A stretch of DNA of 64,000 nucleotides from Aequorivita iocasae. GTDB taxonomy: Bacteria > Bacteroidota > Bacteroidia > Flavobacteriales > Flavobacteriaceae. Every line of letters starts with the position of its first letter. Within the stretch, counting starts at the first letter, position 1. Both the position numbers and the translations under genes were made by a program. Below, in pieces: positions 34,246-41,570 of this stretch. The stretch is from positions 2,480,001 through 2,544,000 of the forward strand of contig NZ_CP068439.1 of the NCBI RefSeq assembly GCF_016757735.1. The letters run 5' to 3'. Under the pieces are notes generated by a model. It worked only from the letters and a program-made list of their open reading frames with translations, had not been told where the DNA came from and searched no databases.

Positions 34246-34249
34246 TTTT

Positions 34250-34290
34250 TTGGCTTTAGGCTGTAAGCTGTATGCTATAGGCTTGGTTAT
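34250..34290. repeat. TAGGCTGTAAGCT-type intergenic repeat
   Basis: A run of ggctttaggctgtaagctgt-type units, a member of the dispersed GGCTTTAAGC family (see 26109-26215 and 27697-27790). It lies between the LytTR regulator and the TPR kinase gene. Confidence 0.6.
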
Positions 34291-34357
34291 TTTATTATTT
34301 TATTTAGACATGAGGCTGTAAGACTTAGGACCTAAGACTATAAATATTTTTTAAATC

Positions 34358-34398
34358 TCATTACTCATTACTCATTACTCATTACTCATTACTCATAA
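34358..34398. repeat. CATTACT heptamer tandem repeat
   Basis: About six perfect copies of the unit cattact in tandem between the LytTR regulator and its cognate kinase gene. Non-coding. Such short arrays can vary in length and could change leader length of the downstream regulator gene. Confidence 0.8.
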
Positions 34399-34425
34399 GT
34401 CTTACCGTCCTAAGTCCTTTTTATA

Positions 34426-36321
34426 TTAATTCTTAGGAAAGCTTATCTCCATTTTCAATCCGTTCTTTCCATCCAGTTTGAAAGTGCCTTTGTATTCCAT
34501 TGTCAATAATTTTATGGTTTCCATTCCGAAGGAATCCAGTTTATCGATATTGAAATTAGCAGGAGGTCCTTTCCCGTTATCCGTTAAAATTAATATATAT
34601 TTTCCGTTATGCTCTTTTAGGCTTATGGAAATAACCCCACTATCAACATTGGGAAAGGCATATTTATAGCTGTTGGTAACAAATTCGTTGATGATAAGAC
34701 CTATGGGGAAGGAGATGTCTGCACGCAGGGTTATGTTGGCAACATTTTCTTCCAATGTTATGTTTGGTCTGTTATAGGCTTTTGTTACATTTTCCAATAA
34801 AGCGGAAATATAGGTTATTGCATTTACGTTCGTTACATCCTCTTTTTTGAATAGTTGTTTGTGCACCTCAAACATACTGCTGATACGGTTTTGTAGCTCG
34901 TCCAGTTTTTCACGATAGGAGGGGTCGGGGAATTTACCCTTGGCTAACGAAATGAAGAAATCTATAAAGGAAAGGTTATTCTTTAACCGGTGGTGCAGTT
35001 CGCGCTGTAGGTCTTCCACGAGGACTTTTTGTTTTTCAATTTCCTCTTTTTGTTTTTTGTTTTTGTTGTAGGCCATAAAGAAAAAAGCGAGCCCGGCCAG
35101 AGAAACAACAAAACCAGCACCAATGGCCCATTTTTGGGTCTTTTCCTTTTCTGTTAAAAGCGCTTGTTCGGCCTTTTCCTGTTTGAGGGTCAGGTTTTCC
35201 TTGTCCTTTTCTTCGGTAAGGAATTTGGTGGAAATATACTCGTTCCGCAATTTTTCTCGTGCCCTATTGAGGCTATCGTTCAGTAGAAAATAACGATTGG
35301 CTTCTTCCGCAGGATCTTGTTTAAGCCTAATAATGTATTGCAATGCCTCCAGTTCCCAATCCGGGCTTTTTGTTTTGAGGGCAATTTGCATGGCCTTATT
35401 GGCATGGTCTAAGGCTTTAGGCTGGTCTTTATCCAAGTTGAAATCGGCAAGATGGATATTGGAAGCAAATTGTCCACTAATATCTTCCAACTGTACTCGC
35501 TCTGCAAGCGATTGTCCCATTAATTCCCCGCCCATATTGTCGCCATTTTTAAAAAGCGCATACCCTAGATTGTCCGTAATGCGGGCTTTTGTTTCGGGAT
35601 AAGCATTTAGTTCTGTTGCAGCCAATAGCTTCTCATATATTTTTATGGCTTCCTCATAATTTTGCTGCTCTTTGTGGTTTACGGCCATATTGTTGAGCAG
35701 GGCGGCGCGTTGCTTAAAGCTTGTAGCGTAAAGCAAAGCATTTTCATATGCCTTTTGGGCATTGGCAAATTCCCCCGCATCGTTGCAGGCAATGCCCAAG
35801 GTATTGTAGAGTTTGTAATGCCCCAGACTGTCCTTGCCTTTTTCTAAATAACCCAAGCCCTTTTGGACGGTTTGCTGTGCCTGGAAAAAATCGCCTAGGT
35901 TTCTTTCCACATCGGCCTTGTTTAAGTGCAAGCTTATTAGAAGATCTATATCATTTACACTAACAGCATAGGTTATTGCCTCTTTGTAACAGCTATTGGC
36001 CGCAATGAGATTGGGTAGTTCAGCGGTATAGAATGCCTCTCTAAAGCGTGCCTGCGCCATGCCAATAGTATCTTTCAGGGATTGGGCATAAAGAAACATT
36101 TTTTTTGCAGTCGCAATTGCCTGCCCATACTCCTTCTTTTTGGATGCGGCTTTCATACTGTTGATGTAGGAATTGTACAGGGTGTCCTTTTCTTGCTGGG
36201 GCACACTATTTTTTTTAGTGGTATTGGGCCTGGTGGGATGTGAAGGAATAGCATTGTAGCCGTGGAATTCCACTAGGAAGAAAGAAAAAAACACAAGGAA
36301 TAGAAGAAAATTTCTATTCAT
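34426..36321 (-). CDS. TPR-containing sensor histidine kinase (HisKA_2 type)
   Basis: A 631-residue sensor: short N-terminal signal (about residues 1-26), TPR repeats over about residues 60-380 (TKARITDNLGYALF..., EEAIKIYEKLLA...), one transmembrane helix (about 396-420, WAIGAGFVVSLAGLAFFFMAY), a HisKA_2 dimerization segment with ELHHRLKNNLSFIDFFISLA (phospho-His), and a HATPase_c domain (FPIGLIINEFVTNSYKYAF, LILTDNGKGPP, GMETIKLL). Periplasmic TPRs probably sense a ligand or protein. Partner is the LytTR regulator downstream. Confidence 0.88.
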   Translation of the reverse strand: MNRNFLLFLVFFSFFLVEFHGYNAIPSHPTRPNTTKKNSVPQQEKDTLYNSYINSMKAASKKKEYGQAIATAKKMFLYAQSLKDTIGMAQARFREAFYTAELPNLIAANSCYKEAITYAVSVNDIDLLISLHLNKADVERNLGDFFQAQQTVQKGLGYLEKGKDSLGHYKLYNTLGIACNDAGEFANAQKAYENALLYATSFKQRAALLNNMAVNHKEQQNYEEAIKIYEKLLAATELNAYPETKARITDNLGYALFKNGDNMGGELMGQSLAERVQLEDISGQFASNIHLADFNLDKDQPKALDHANKAMQIALKTKSPDWELEALQYIIRLKQDPAEEANRYFLLNDSLNRAREKLRNEYISTKFLTEEKDKENLTLKQEKAEQALLTEKEKTQKWAIGAGFVVSLAGLAFFFMAYNKNKKQKEEIEKQKVLVEDLQRELHHRLKNNLSFIDFFISLAKGKFPDPSYREKLDELQNRISSMFEVHKQLFKKEDVTNVNAITYISALLENVTKAYNRPNITLEENVANITLRADISFPIGLIINEFVTNSYKYAFPNVDSGVISISLKEHNGKYILILTDNGKGPPANFNIDKLDSFGMETIKLLTMEYKGTFKLDGKNGLKMEISFPKN

Positions 36322-36454
36322 ACATAGAGGAGTTGGTTAGTTAGTTTATTTCTACAAGGTACAACTATATGTTTTACACTTTAGGGATTGGTTTTTAAAT
36401 ATAGAAAAAATTCCCGAAGGCGAAATATGATCGGCTTCGGGAATTGATTGGGTT

Positions 36455-36607
36455 TTAATCATCCCCATTGGGGTCCACGGGATCGTTTTCTTCCTCGCCG
36501 CCTGTGGCCTGATGGTTCCCGTTTTGGGTTAGCGGTTGTGGAGTGCAAGAGGTTAGGTTTATTCCCAACACTAGCATTAAGGCACAAAAAAATACTGTTT
36601 TTTTCAT
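36455..36607 (-). CDS. Very small lipoprotein (50 aa) between two-component operons
   Basis: An annotated-length frame of 50 codons starting ATG (36605-36607 complement) and ending TAA. The product MKKTVFFCALMLVLGINLTSC... has a lipoprotein signal with the lipobox Cys at residue 21, then a short acidic, Pro/Gly-rich tail (NGNHQATGGEEENDPVDP). It lies between the NarL-type pair and the TPR kinase gene on the same strand. The acidic tail is unlike a folded domain. It could be a secreted signalling or sensing lipoprotein of the kinase, which is inference. Confidence 0.65.
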   Translation of the reverse strand: MKKTVFFCALMLVLGINLTSCTPQPLTQNGNHQATGGEEENDPVDPNGDD

Positions 36608-36759
36608 CTCTATTCATTTAGAGGTTAAACAAAGTATCCTTCTGCCGCGCGGCTTTAAAGTGGGAGGAAGCAGACCTTCGGATTTTTTTCAACTCCCCAC
36701 AGAGTTGCAGATCCTCTTCCTTTGTACGTTATAAAATTAGGCGGGTATAAATGAAAAAA

Positions 36760-36809
36760 GGTTCCATTTTAGGAACCTGATGGTAGAAATTTTGGAACCT
36801 TTAGGTTCC
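36760..36809. terminator. Four-arm GGTTCC/GGAACC hairpin cluster, terminator candidate
   Basis: GGTTCC (36760-36765) pairs with GGAACC (36772-36777), and GGAACC (36794-36799) pairs with GGTTCC (36804-36809); all four arms are mutually complementary, so alternative foldings are possible. The second hairpin overlaps the stop of the response regulator gene that ends at 36801. Likely terminator or attenuator. Confidence 0.5.
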
Positions 36810-37472
36810 TATTATTGCCTGTTGGTGAAGTTTTAAAAGCAATTGCTTTTCATTGCTAACATCCATCTTTTCAAATATGGATTGTAGGCGCTTGTTGACG
36901 GACTTGTATTTGATGGGGAGTTTTCCAGCTTCGTACAGCTCGTCCCAGTCTGTAATACAATTTATATCCGGTAGGTATTCAATTATTTTCTTATCAATAT
37001 CGTCCAATTGCAGGGCGAAGGCAAAACGTTTTTGTTGGTTGGTATGCACTTCCTGGCTAAAATAGGATTCCCCCTTTAAAATCCGCGGAATTGCCAAGAG
37101 CAATTCGCTGCTGCTGTCGCTTGCCTTAAGCACATAGCCTTCTGGCTGAAAGTTTTGCATGACGGGGTGGATAAATTTTAGCTCATCGTGGGAGGAATAT
37201 ACAATTTGCGGCAGCTTATAATTAAGTTCCTTGATTTTTTGGAGCAAGGCTTGGCCATCCTTTATTAGTCGCGATTCCGGTTGGCGCCTAAAGGTTAGAT
37301 CGGTGATCAAGAGATCTACAGGAGCTTCCACCTTGGAGGAATTCAGAATTCTAAACCCTTCGTCGCAATCAAAGGCCGACGAAATCTTATAAGCCGGAAA
37401 GGCATCAGTTAGCTTTCCTATAAGATTTTCGAGTGTATCCTGTTCGTCTTCAATAATTAAGATGTGCTTCAT
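36801..37472 (-). CDS. Response regulator, receiver plus HTH-like output domain
   Basis: A 223-residue protein beginning MKHILIIEDEQDTLENLIGKL, with phosphoacceptor Asp in VDLLITDLTF (about residue 57), and YVLKASDSSSELLLAIPRIL typical of receiver alpha5. The C-terminal part (DDIDKKIIEYLPDINCITDWDELYEAGKLPIKYKSVNKRLQSIFEKMDVSNEKQLLLKLHQ) resembles a LuxR-like helix-turn-helix. It starts three bases after the kinase gene, so the pair is translated together. Start chosen at ATG 37472 rather than 37478. Confidence 0.82.
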   Translation of the reverse strand: MKHILIIEDEQDTLENLIGKLTDAFPAYKISSAFDCDEGFRILNSSKVEAPVDLLITDLTFRRQPESRLIKDGQALLQKIKELNYKLPQIVYSSHDELKFIHPVMQNFQPEGYVLKASDSSSELLLAIPRILKGESYFSQEVHTNQQKRFAFALQLDDIDKKIIEYLPDINCITDWDELYEAGKLPIKYKSVNKRLQSIFEKMDVSNEKQLLLKLHQQAIIGT

Positions 37473-37474
37473 AA

Positions 37475-39442
37475 TCAAAAAGCGGTTATAAATATTCCAA
37501 TCTCACTTCCTTTGTTTTTTACGGCATCAAAGCGAATGCTTCCCTTTATTTCATTTACACGCATACGCATATTGCCAATACCGTGGCCTTTTTTTAGATC
37601 CTCGTCCGTAAACCCTATTCCGTTATCCGTTATGGTAACATCGATATTTTTATTTGTTTTCTGGAATTTTACGTTGGCCGTTGTTGCTTGTGAATGGTTT
37701 TTTATATTGGAAATTGCCTCGCTGATGATAAGGTACAGGTTTCTTTTGATGGTATCGTCCACCTCTGCCCAAGGGATGGTATGGATGCCGGCGTGGGTTA
37801 TTTTTAAGGAGTCGCTATTATAATCAAATAGCAGGTTGATTATTTGATCGTCGAATTCCAGTTGTGAAAAAGGAATTTGAAACAATTCGTGGGAGAGGAG
37901 CCTGATGCTGTCTTTTACTTCCCGAACCTTCTTCGCTATTTCCACTTCTCCTTTTTGTTCGAGATTTGAAGCGATTTTTTCCAAATCCTTCGCTTTGGTG
38001 GAATGCAGATCGGCCCCTATTTTTTCGTGTTCTTTTTGTTTTGTTTGGGCAATGTTGATTATGTGTTCGTCACGAAGTTTCCGCCTGCGGTTTTTCGAAT
38101 AGTAAAAAATGCCAAAAATGCCGAGAAAGGCAGTTAAGGCTATAAAGCCATAGCGTTGGTTGAGGTTTGTGGCTTGTTGTACCTTTAGTTCCTTTTCTGC
38201 ATTGTCTTGTTTTAGTTGTAGGTTTTCCTTTTCCTTTTCCTGTGTTTCATATTTTATCTTATAGTCAGTAACTTGGGCAGTAACCTGGGTATTATACAGC
38301 ATGTCTTCAATTTCTTTAAACTTTTTATGGTATTCCAATGCCACTTCAAAGTTGCCCCGATTTTCATAAATTTCAGATAAAGATTCATAAGTAAGTAAAA
38401 TAAGTACGGGTTGAATTTCTTGATGTTTATTAGTCTCTAGAACTTCTAAAAGGAATTTTTTAGCCTTATCATATTTTTTTTGATGTAGGTAAAAATCACC
38501 AAGATTATATGTATTTGCTGCTTTAAATATATGCTCAGTATTTTTTACGATATTATATTGAGCATTATAAATTTTCAATCTTTCTTCATCATCTTTTGAT
38601 ATATAGGCAATATTAGCAGATGAAGAATACGCAACATATAATAGGTATAAATTATTAATAGATTTAAAATAATTGATTGAAGAATCAATAAGGACTTTTG
38701 CGCGGTCTAAAGAATCAACAGAAATTATGCCATCAGCATACTTTTGTTGTGACCAAGCCAATAAATAGGAATTTTTAGAAGATTTTGAAAATAAGTATTG
38801 CTTTTTACCTGATATATAATCGCCGCCAGCTTTTTTAAAAAGATTATTTTCGTATTCTTCGATATTGTATAAAGTTAAGGTATCTCTTGCCTTATTGGAA
38901 AATTCCTTTGATTTTTTTAAAAATCGAATTTGTCTATTTTTATCTCCAATTAAAGAATAATATCTTGATAATTCAAAATTATAAACTCCAGCAAGTTTGG
39001 CATCTTTCTTATCAATAATTTGGACGGCTTTTGTGTAGTAAAATACAGCGCTGTCTTTTAGGGCGACATCTTTATAATAAATTCCCATCAAATTATAATC
39101 TCTCGCTAGTCTAATGGAATCCTGATTTTGCCGATCAAGTGTAATACTTTTTTTTAAAAATGAATATACACTATCGTATTGAAACCGTATAAGTTTTACA
39201 TAAGCTTTAGCAGCATATGCATCGCTCCCAAAAGGTTTTGTTTCAATTTTCAATAACGAATCGCTGATTGAGTTTGCTAAATCTGGATTTGTATATTTCA
39301 AATTTTCAATGTAATGAAAATTCTTATTAGCAGTAGTGCTTTCTTGGGCTAAAATTTTAAAGCTGGTAAATAAAAAGAGTAAGCTTAAAAGCTTTGTGCA
39401 TAAAGCAAATTTAAAGATTTTTGTGTAATATGTTTTTTTCAT
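37475..39442 (-). CDS. TPR-containing sensor histidine kinase (HisKA_3/NarL family)
   Basis: A 655-residue sensor. Starts MKKTYYTKIFKFALCTKLLSLLFLFTSFKIL (signal, about 1-29), TPR repeats over about residues 60-400, a transmembrane helix (YGFIALTAFLGIFGIFYYS, about 425-445), a HisKA_3 module with QTKQKEHEKIGADLHSTKAKDLEKIASNL (candidate phospho-His in KEHEKIGADLH) and a C-terminal HATPase domain ending GHGIGNMRMRVNEIKGSIRFDAVKNKGSEIGIFI. Partner is the adjacent response regulator. Start chosen at ATG 39442 (signal peptide), not 39493. Confidence 0.88.
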   Translation of the reverse strand: MKKTYYTKIFKFALCTKLLSLLFLFTSFKILAQESTTANKNFHYIENLKYTNPDLANSISDSLLKIETKPFGSDAYAAKAYVKLIRFQYDSVYSFLKKSITLDRQNQDSIRLARDYNLMGIYYKDVALKDSAVFYYTKAVQIIDKKDAKLAGVYNFELSRYYSLIGDKNRQIRFLKKSKEFSNKARDTLTLYNIEEYENNLFKKAGGDYISGKKQYLFSKSSKNSYLLAWSQQKYADGIISVDSLDRAKVLIDSSINYFKSINNLYLLYVAYSSSANIAYISKDDEERLKIYNAQYNIVKNTEHIFKAANTYNLGDFYLHQKKYDKAKKFLLEVLETNKHQEIQPVLILLTYESLSEIYENRGNFEVALEYHKKFKEIEDMLYNTQVTAQVTDYKIKYETQEKEKENLQLKQDNAEKELKVQQATNLNQRYGFIALTAFLGIFGIFYYSKNRRRKLRDEHIINIAQTKQKEHEKIGADLHSTKAKDLEKIASNLEQKGEVEIAKKVREVKDSIRLLSHELFQIPFSQLEFDDQIINLLFDYNSDSLKITHAGIHTIPWAEVDDTIKRNLYLIISEAISNIKNHSQATTANVKFQKTNKNIDVTITDNGIGFTDEDLKKGHGIGNMRMRVNEIKGSIRFDAVKNKGSEIGIFITAF

Positions 39443-39780
39443 GATAAAACGATTGATGCATTTAAAATTAAATGTTAAATACCTGCAAATCAAATAAAGT
39501 AATAGAAAATATGAATGATGTTATTTTCATTCTTATGTAGTAAGTTTTCATTTTATTGGGTGACATTTTCACCTTATTTTGAATTTCTATTAACATAAAA
39601 ATGAGTTGGAAGAGCCACTTTATGGTTCAATGTAGTGTCAAATTGTGCAATATTGGACCTTGCCTTTCACTTACTGACCCGCAAATTCTCATCAATATTA
39701 GGTCTGTTTTCATTTAATTTTTTTCAGAGAGGTATTAATGCCGAAACTTGGCAGCTTAATAATCAATAAATTCTAAGATT
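39443..39780. other. Divergent intergenic region
   Basis: A 338-base AT-rich gap between the divergently transcribed NarL-type kinase and the leucine-rich T9SS protein. It should hold both promoters, but I see no convincing TTTG/TAnnTTTG pair at the right spacing and no hairpin. Confidence 0.5.
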
Positions 39781-40959
39781 ATGAAAAAAATTATTCTTGC
39801 ACTTTTTTTGATTGGTAATTGCACCTTCGCGCAGCTAACTTCCATTCCGGATCCAAATTTTGAACAGGCTTTGATTGATTTGGGTTATGACGATGTTATA
39901 GATGGGCAAGTGGTTACAGATAATATTGACGATATTATTGTTTTGGAAGTAAATGAATCCGGAATAAATGACTTAACAGGTATTGAGGATTTTACGGCAT
40001 TGGAAAATTTATCTTGTTACATCAATAATTTAAGTGCAATAGACATTAGCAATAACCTTGCTCTTAAAAGAATCGATATACGTGATAACTTGCCTTTAAC
40101 AGCATTGGATGTTTCGTCTAATTTAAATTTGGAATATATATTGATGAGCAGCCCATTAATAAGTTCAGTGGATCTGAGCAATAATCCTAACCTAAAAGAA
40201 TTTTACTCCCGTGGTGAAAACAGCAACTTGACATCTGTAGACGTTACGAATAATCCTTTGTTGGAATCCTTACGTGTACGAAGTAATAGCATCAGCGAAT
40301 TGGACCTCAGCAACAACCCTTTATTATATATAGTTGAATGTGATGACAACCTTCTTACTAGTCTCACAGTAACAAATATGCCAGCTTTACAATATCTTTT
40401 TTGTGCAAAGAATATGATAACATCATTGGATGTAAGTCAAAATCCCAATCTTGAATGGTTTTATTGCTCTGAAAATCAGATATCGACATTAGATTTAAGC
40501 GAGAATATTATTTTAAGCCAATTTGGTTGCGATATCAATCAACTTACGCATCTTGACGTAAGAAATGGTAATAATTCAGAAATCGTTGATTTTAATTCTT
40601 CAGGAAATCCACAACTTACTTGTATTTTCGTAGATGATGTAAATGCACCCATACTCTTAAATTGGGTAATAGATCCTGCTTCCACATTTGTTGCAACAGA
40701 GGCTGAATGCGATGCTCTTGGTATAGCCGAAGTGGGTTACCATAATTTCCATCTTTACCCCAATCCAGCAAATACATCGTTCTCAATACACTCACAAGTT
40801 CCCATTAATAAAGTAATCCTGCACAATTCAATGGGAAAATTAATTTCTGAATACACAGAACAAAAAGCTTATTCCCTAACAGGTCTTTCTTCAGGGATAT
40901 ACTTTGTGAGAATAGAAACTGATAACGGATATATGATTAAGAAACTTGTGGTTCAGTAA
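39781..40959 (+). CDS. Leucine-rich-repeat secreted protein with T9SS sorting domain
   Basis: A 392-residue exported protein: signal peptide (MKKIILALFLIGNCTFAQ), opening region SIPDPNFEQALIDLGYDDVIDGQV, a series of degenerate leucine-rich repeats of the bacterial type (LDVSSNLNLEYI, LSNNPNLKEF, LDLSNNPLLYIVECDDNLLTSLTV, LDVSQNPNLEWFYCSENQISTLDLS), and a C-terminal T9SS sorting domain (HLYPNPANTSFSIHS, GKLISEY, GIYFVRIETDNGYMIKKLVVQ). Surface or secreted protein with a probable protein- or ligand-binding role. Unknown partner. Confidence 0.88.
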   Translation: MKKIILALFLIGNCTFAQLTSIPDPNFEQALIDLGYDDVIDGQVVTDNIDDIIVLEVNESGINDLTGIEDFTALENLSCYINNLSAIDISNNLALKRIDIRDNLPLTALDVSSNLNLEYILMSSPLISSVDLSNNPNLKEFYSRGENSNLTSVDVTNNPLLESLRVRSNSISELDLSNNPLLYIVECDDNLLTSLTVTNMPALQYLFCAKNMITSLDVSQNPNLEWFYCSENQISTLDLSENIILSQFGCDINQLTHLDVRNGNNSEIVDFNSSGNPQLTCIFVDDVNAPILLNWVIDPASTFVATEAECDALGIAEVGYHNFHLYPNPANTSFSIHSQVPINKVILHNSMGKLISEYTEQKAYSLTGLSSGIYFVRIETDNGYMIKKLVVQ

Positions 40960-41094
40960 AATTATTTTGAAGTTGTCAACAGCCGGGGTGTATTGCCCCG
41001 TTTCATTTACCTCATCCCAATAATTACTCCAATTCACAGTTTTTGTTGCTAATACATAGTTTAATTTACTTCCAAGTATCCAATTATCCAAGTT

Positions 41095-41270
41095 TCTAAA
41101 TATCCAACAATCCAACAATCCAACAATCCAACCATCCAACCATCCAACCATCCAACCATCCAACAATCCAACCATTCAACAATCCAACCATTCATTCGCT
41201 CATTGCTCGTCCTTCGTCGCTCGTCGCTCGTAGCTCGTACTTCCTACTTCGTATTTCGTACTTCGTACTT
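41095..41270. repeat. ATCCAACA tandem repeat and CTCGTACTTCGTA-type repeat
   Basis: About ten copies of aatccaac/accatcca octads (to 41190), then a second, unrelated run of short gctcgt/acttcgt units (41198-41270). The octad family is shared with 24046-24094, 26145-26300 and 27722-27771. These are not CRISPR repeats: units are short, degenerate and without spacers. Confidence 0.75.
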
Positions 41271-41317
41271 TTTATCGAGAATGTAAATTTTAAACAACAC
41301 TTGTAATGTTAATTCAA

Positions 41318-41377
41318 TATATTTGGTTTCTCCCCTTTTATTTTGTTCCAGTGCGGAATCCCGTAATGGGATGGATT
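41318..41377 (+). promoter_or_regulatory. Leader-like repeat, copy 1 (upstream of KAP operon)
   Basis: A TATATTTG -7-like box (41318-41325) is followed by TCTCCCCTTTTA (41329-41340) and a 24-base exact repeat (41352-41375) that contains an ATCCC/GGGAT hairpin with a GTAAT loop. The same arrangement occurs at 48639-48698. The copy lies about 195 bases before the KAP gene and 40 bases before the HsdR remnant. Promoter, attenuator and recombination site are all possible. Confidence 0.6.
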
Positions 41378-41417
41378 ACGGACTATATTATATTTGAATT
41401 CTGACTAAACCAATAGC

Positions 41418-41507
41418 ATGCCACCAAACCAAAACCCTGAGCAAATAGCGCGCTATAAAATTGACGCCATGCTATTTAAAGCAGAGTTGTTTACGGGAAG
41501 GTTTTGA
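41418..41507 (+). pseudogene. HsdR-like N-terminal remnant (type I restriction)
   Basis: A 29-codon frame reads MPPNQNPEQIARYKIDAML and continues FKAELFTGRF before a stop. The part NPEQIARYKIDAML matches the conserved opening of type I restriction subunit HsdR (typically NPEQxARDKIDxxLxxAGW), with the expected AGW continuation absent. It is a stump of a restriction gene replaced or deleted at this locus. Confidence 0.5.
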
Positions 41508-41570
41508 GGGGAATCATCAAATGGAAATTCAAAATGCTTAATTATTTAGTAATCTCTTTATAATTTAAAA

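Larger units (their letters stand above)
40960..41570. other. Intergenic region at the left edge of the defence island
   Basis: A 611-base gap. It holds ATCCAACAATCC-type tandem repeats (41095-41190) and a CTCGTACTTCGTA-type low-complexity run (41198-41270), a leader-like element (41318-41377), and an HsdR-like remnant (41418-41507). The remainder is AT-rich with no other gene seen. Confidence 0.65.

Noticed and set aside
40891-41175. Minus-strand frame rich in WMVGWLDGW residues
   Set aside because: Translation of the ATCCAAC tandem repeat, not a protein.
41095-41190. Array of ATCCAACA units suggesting a CRISPR
   Set aside because: Units are only 7-9 bases, degenerate and contiguous; there are no spacers and no cas genes.
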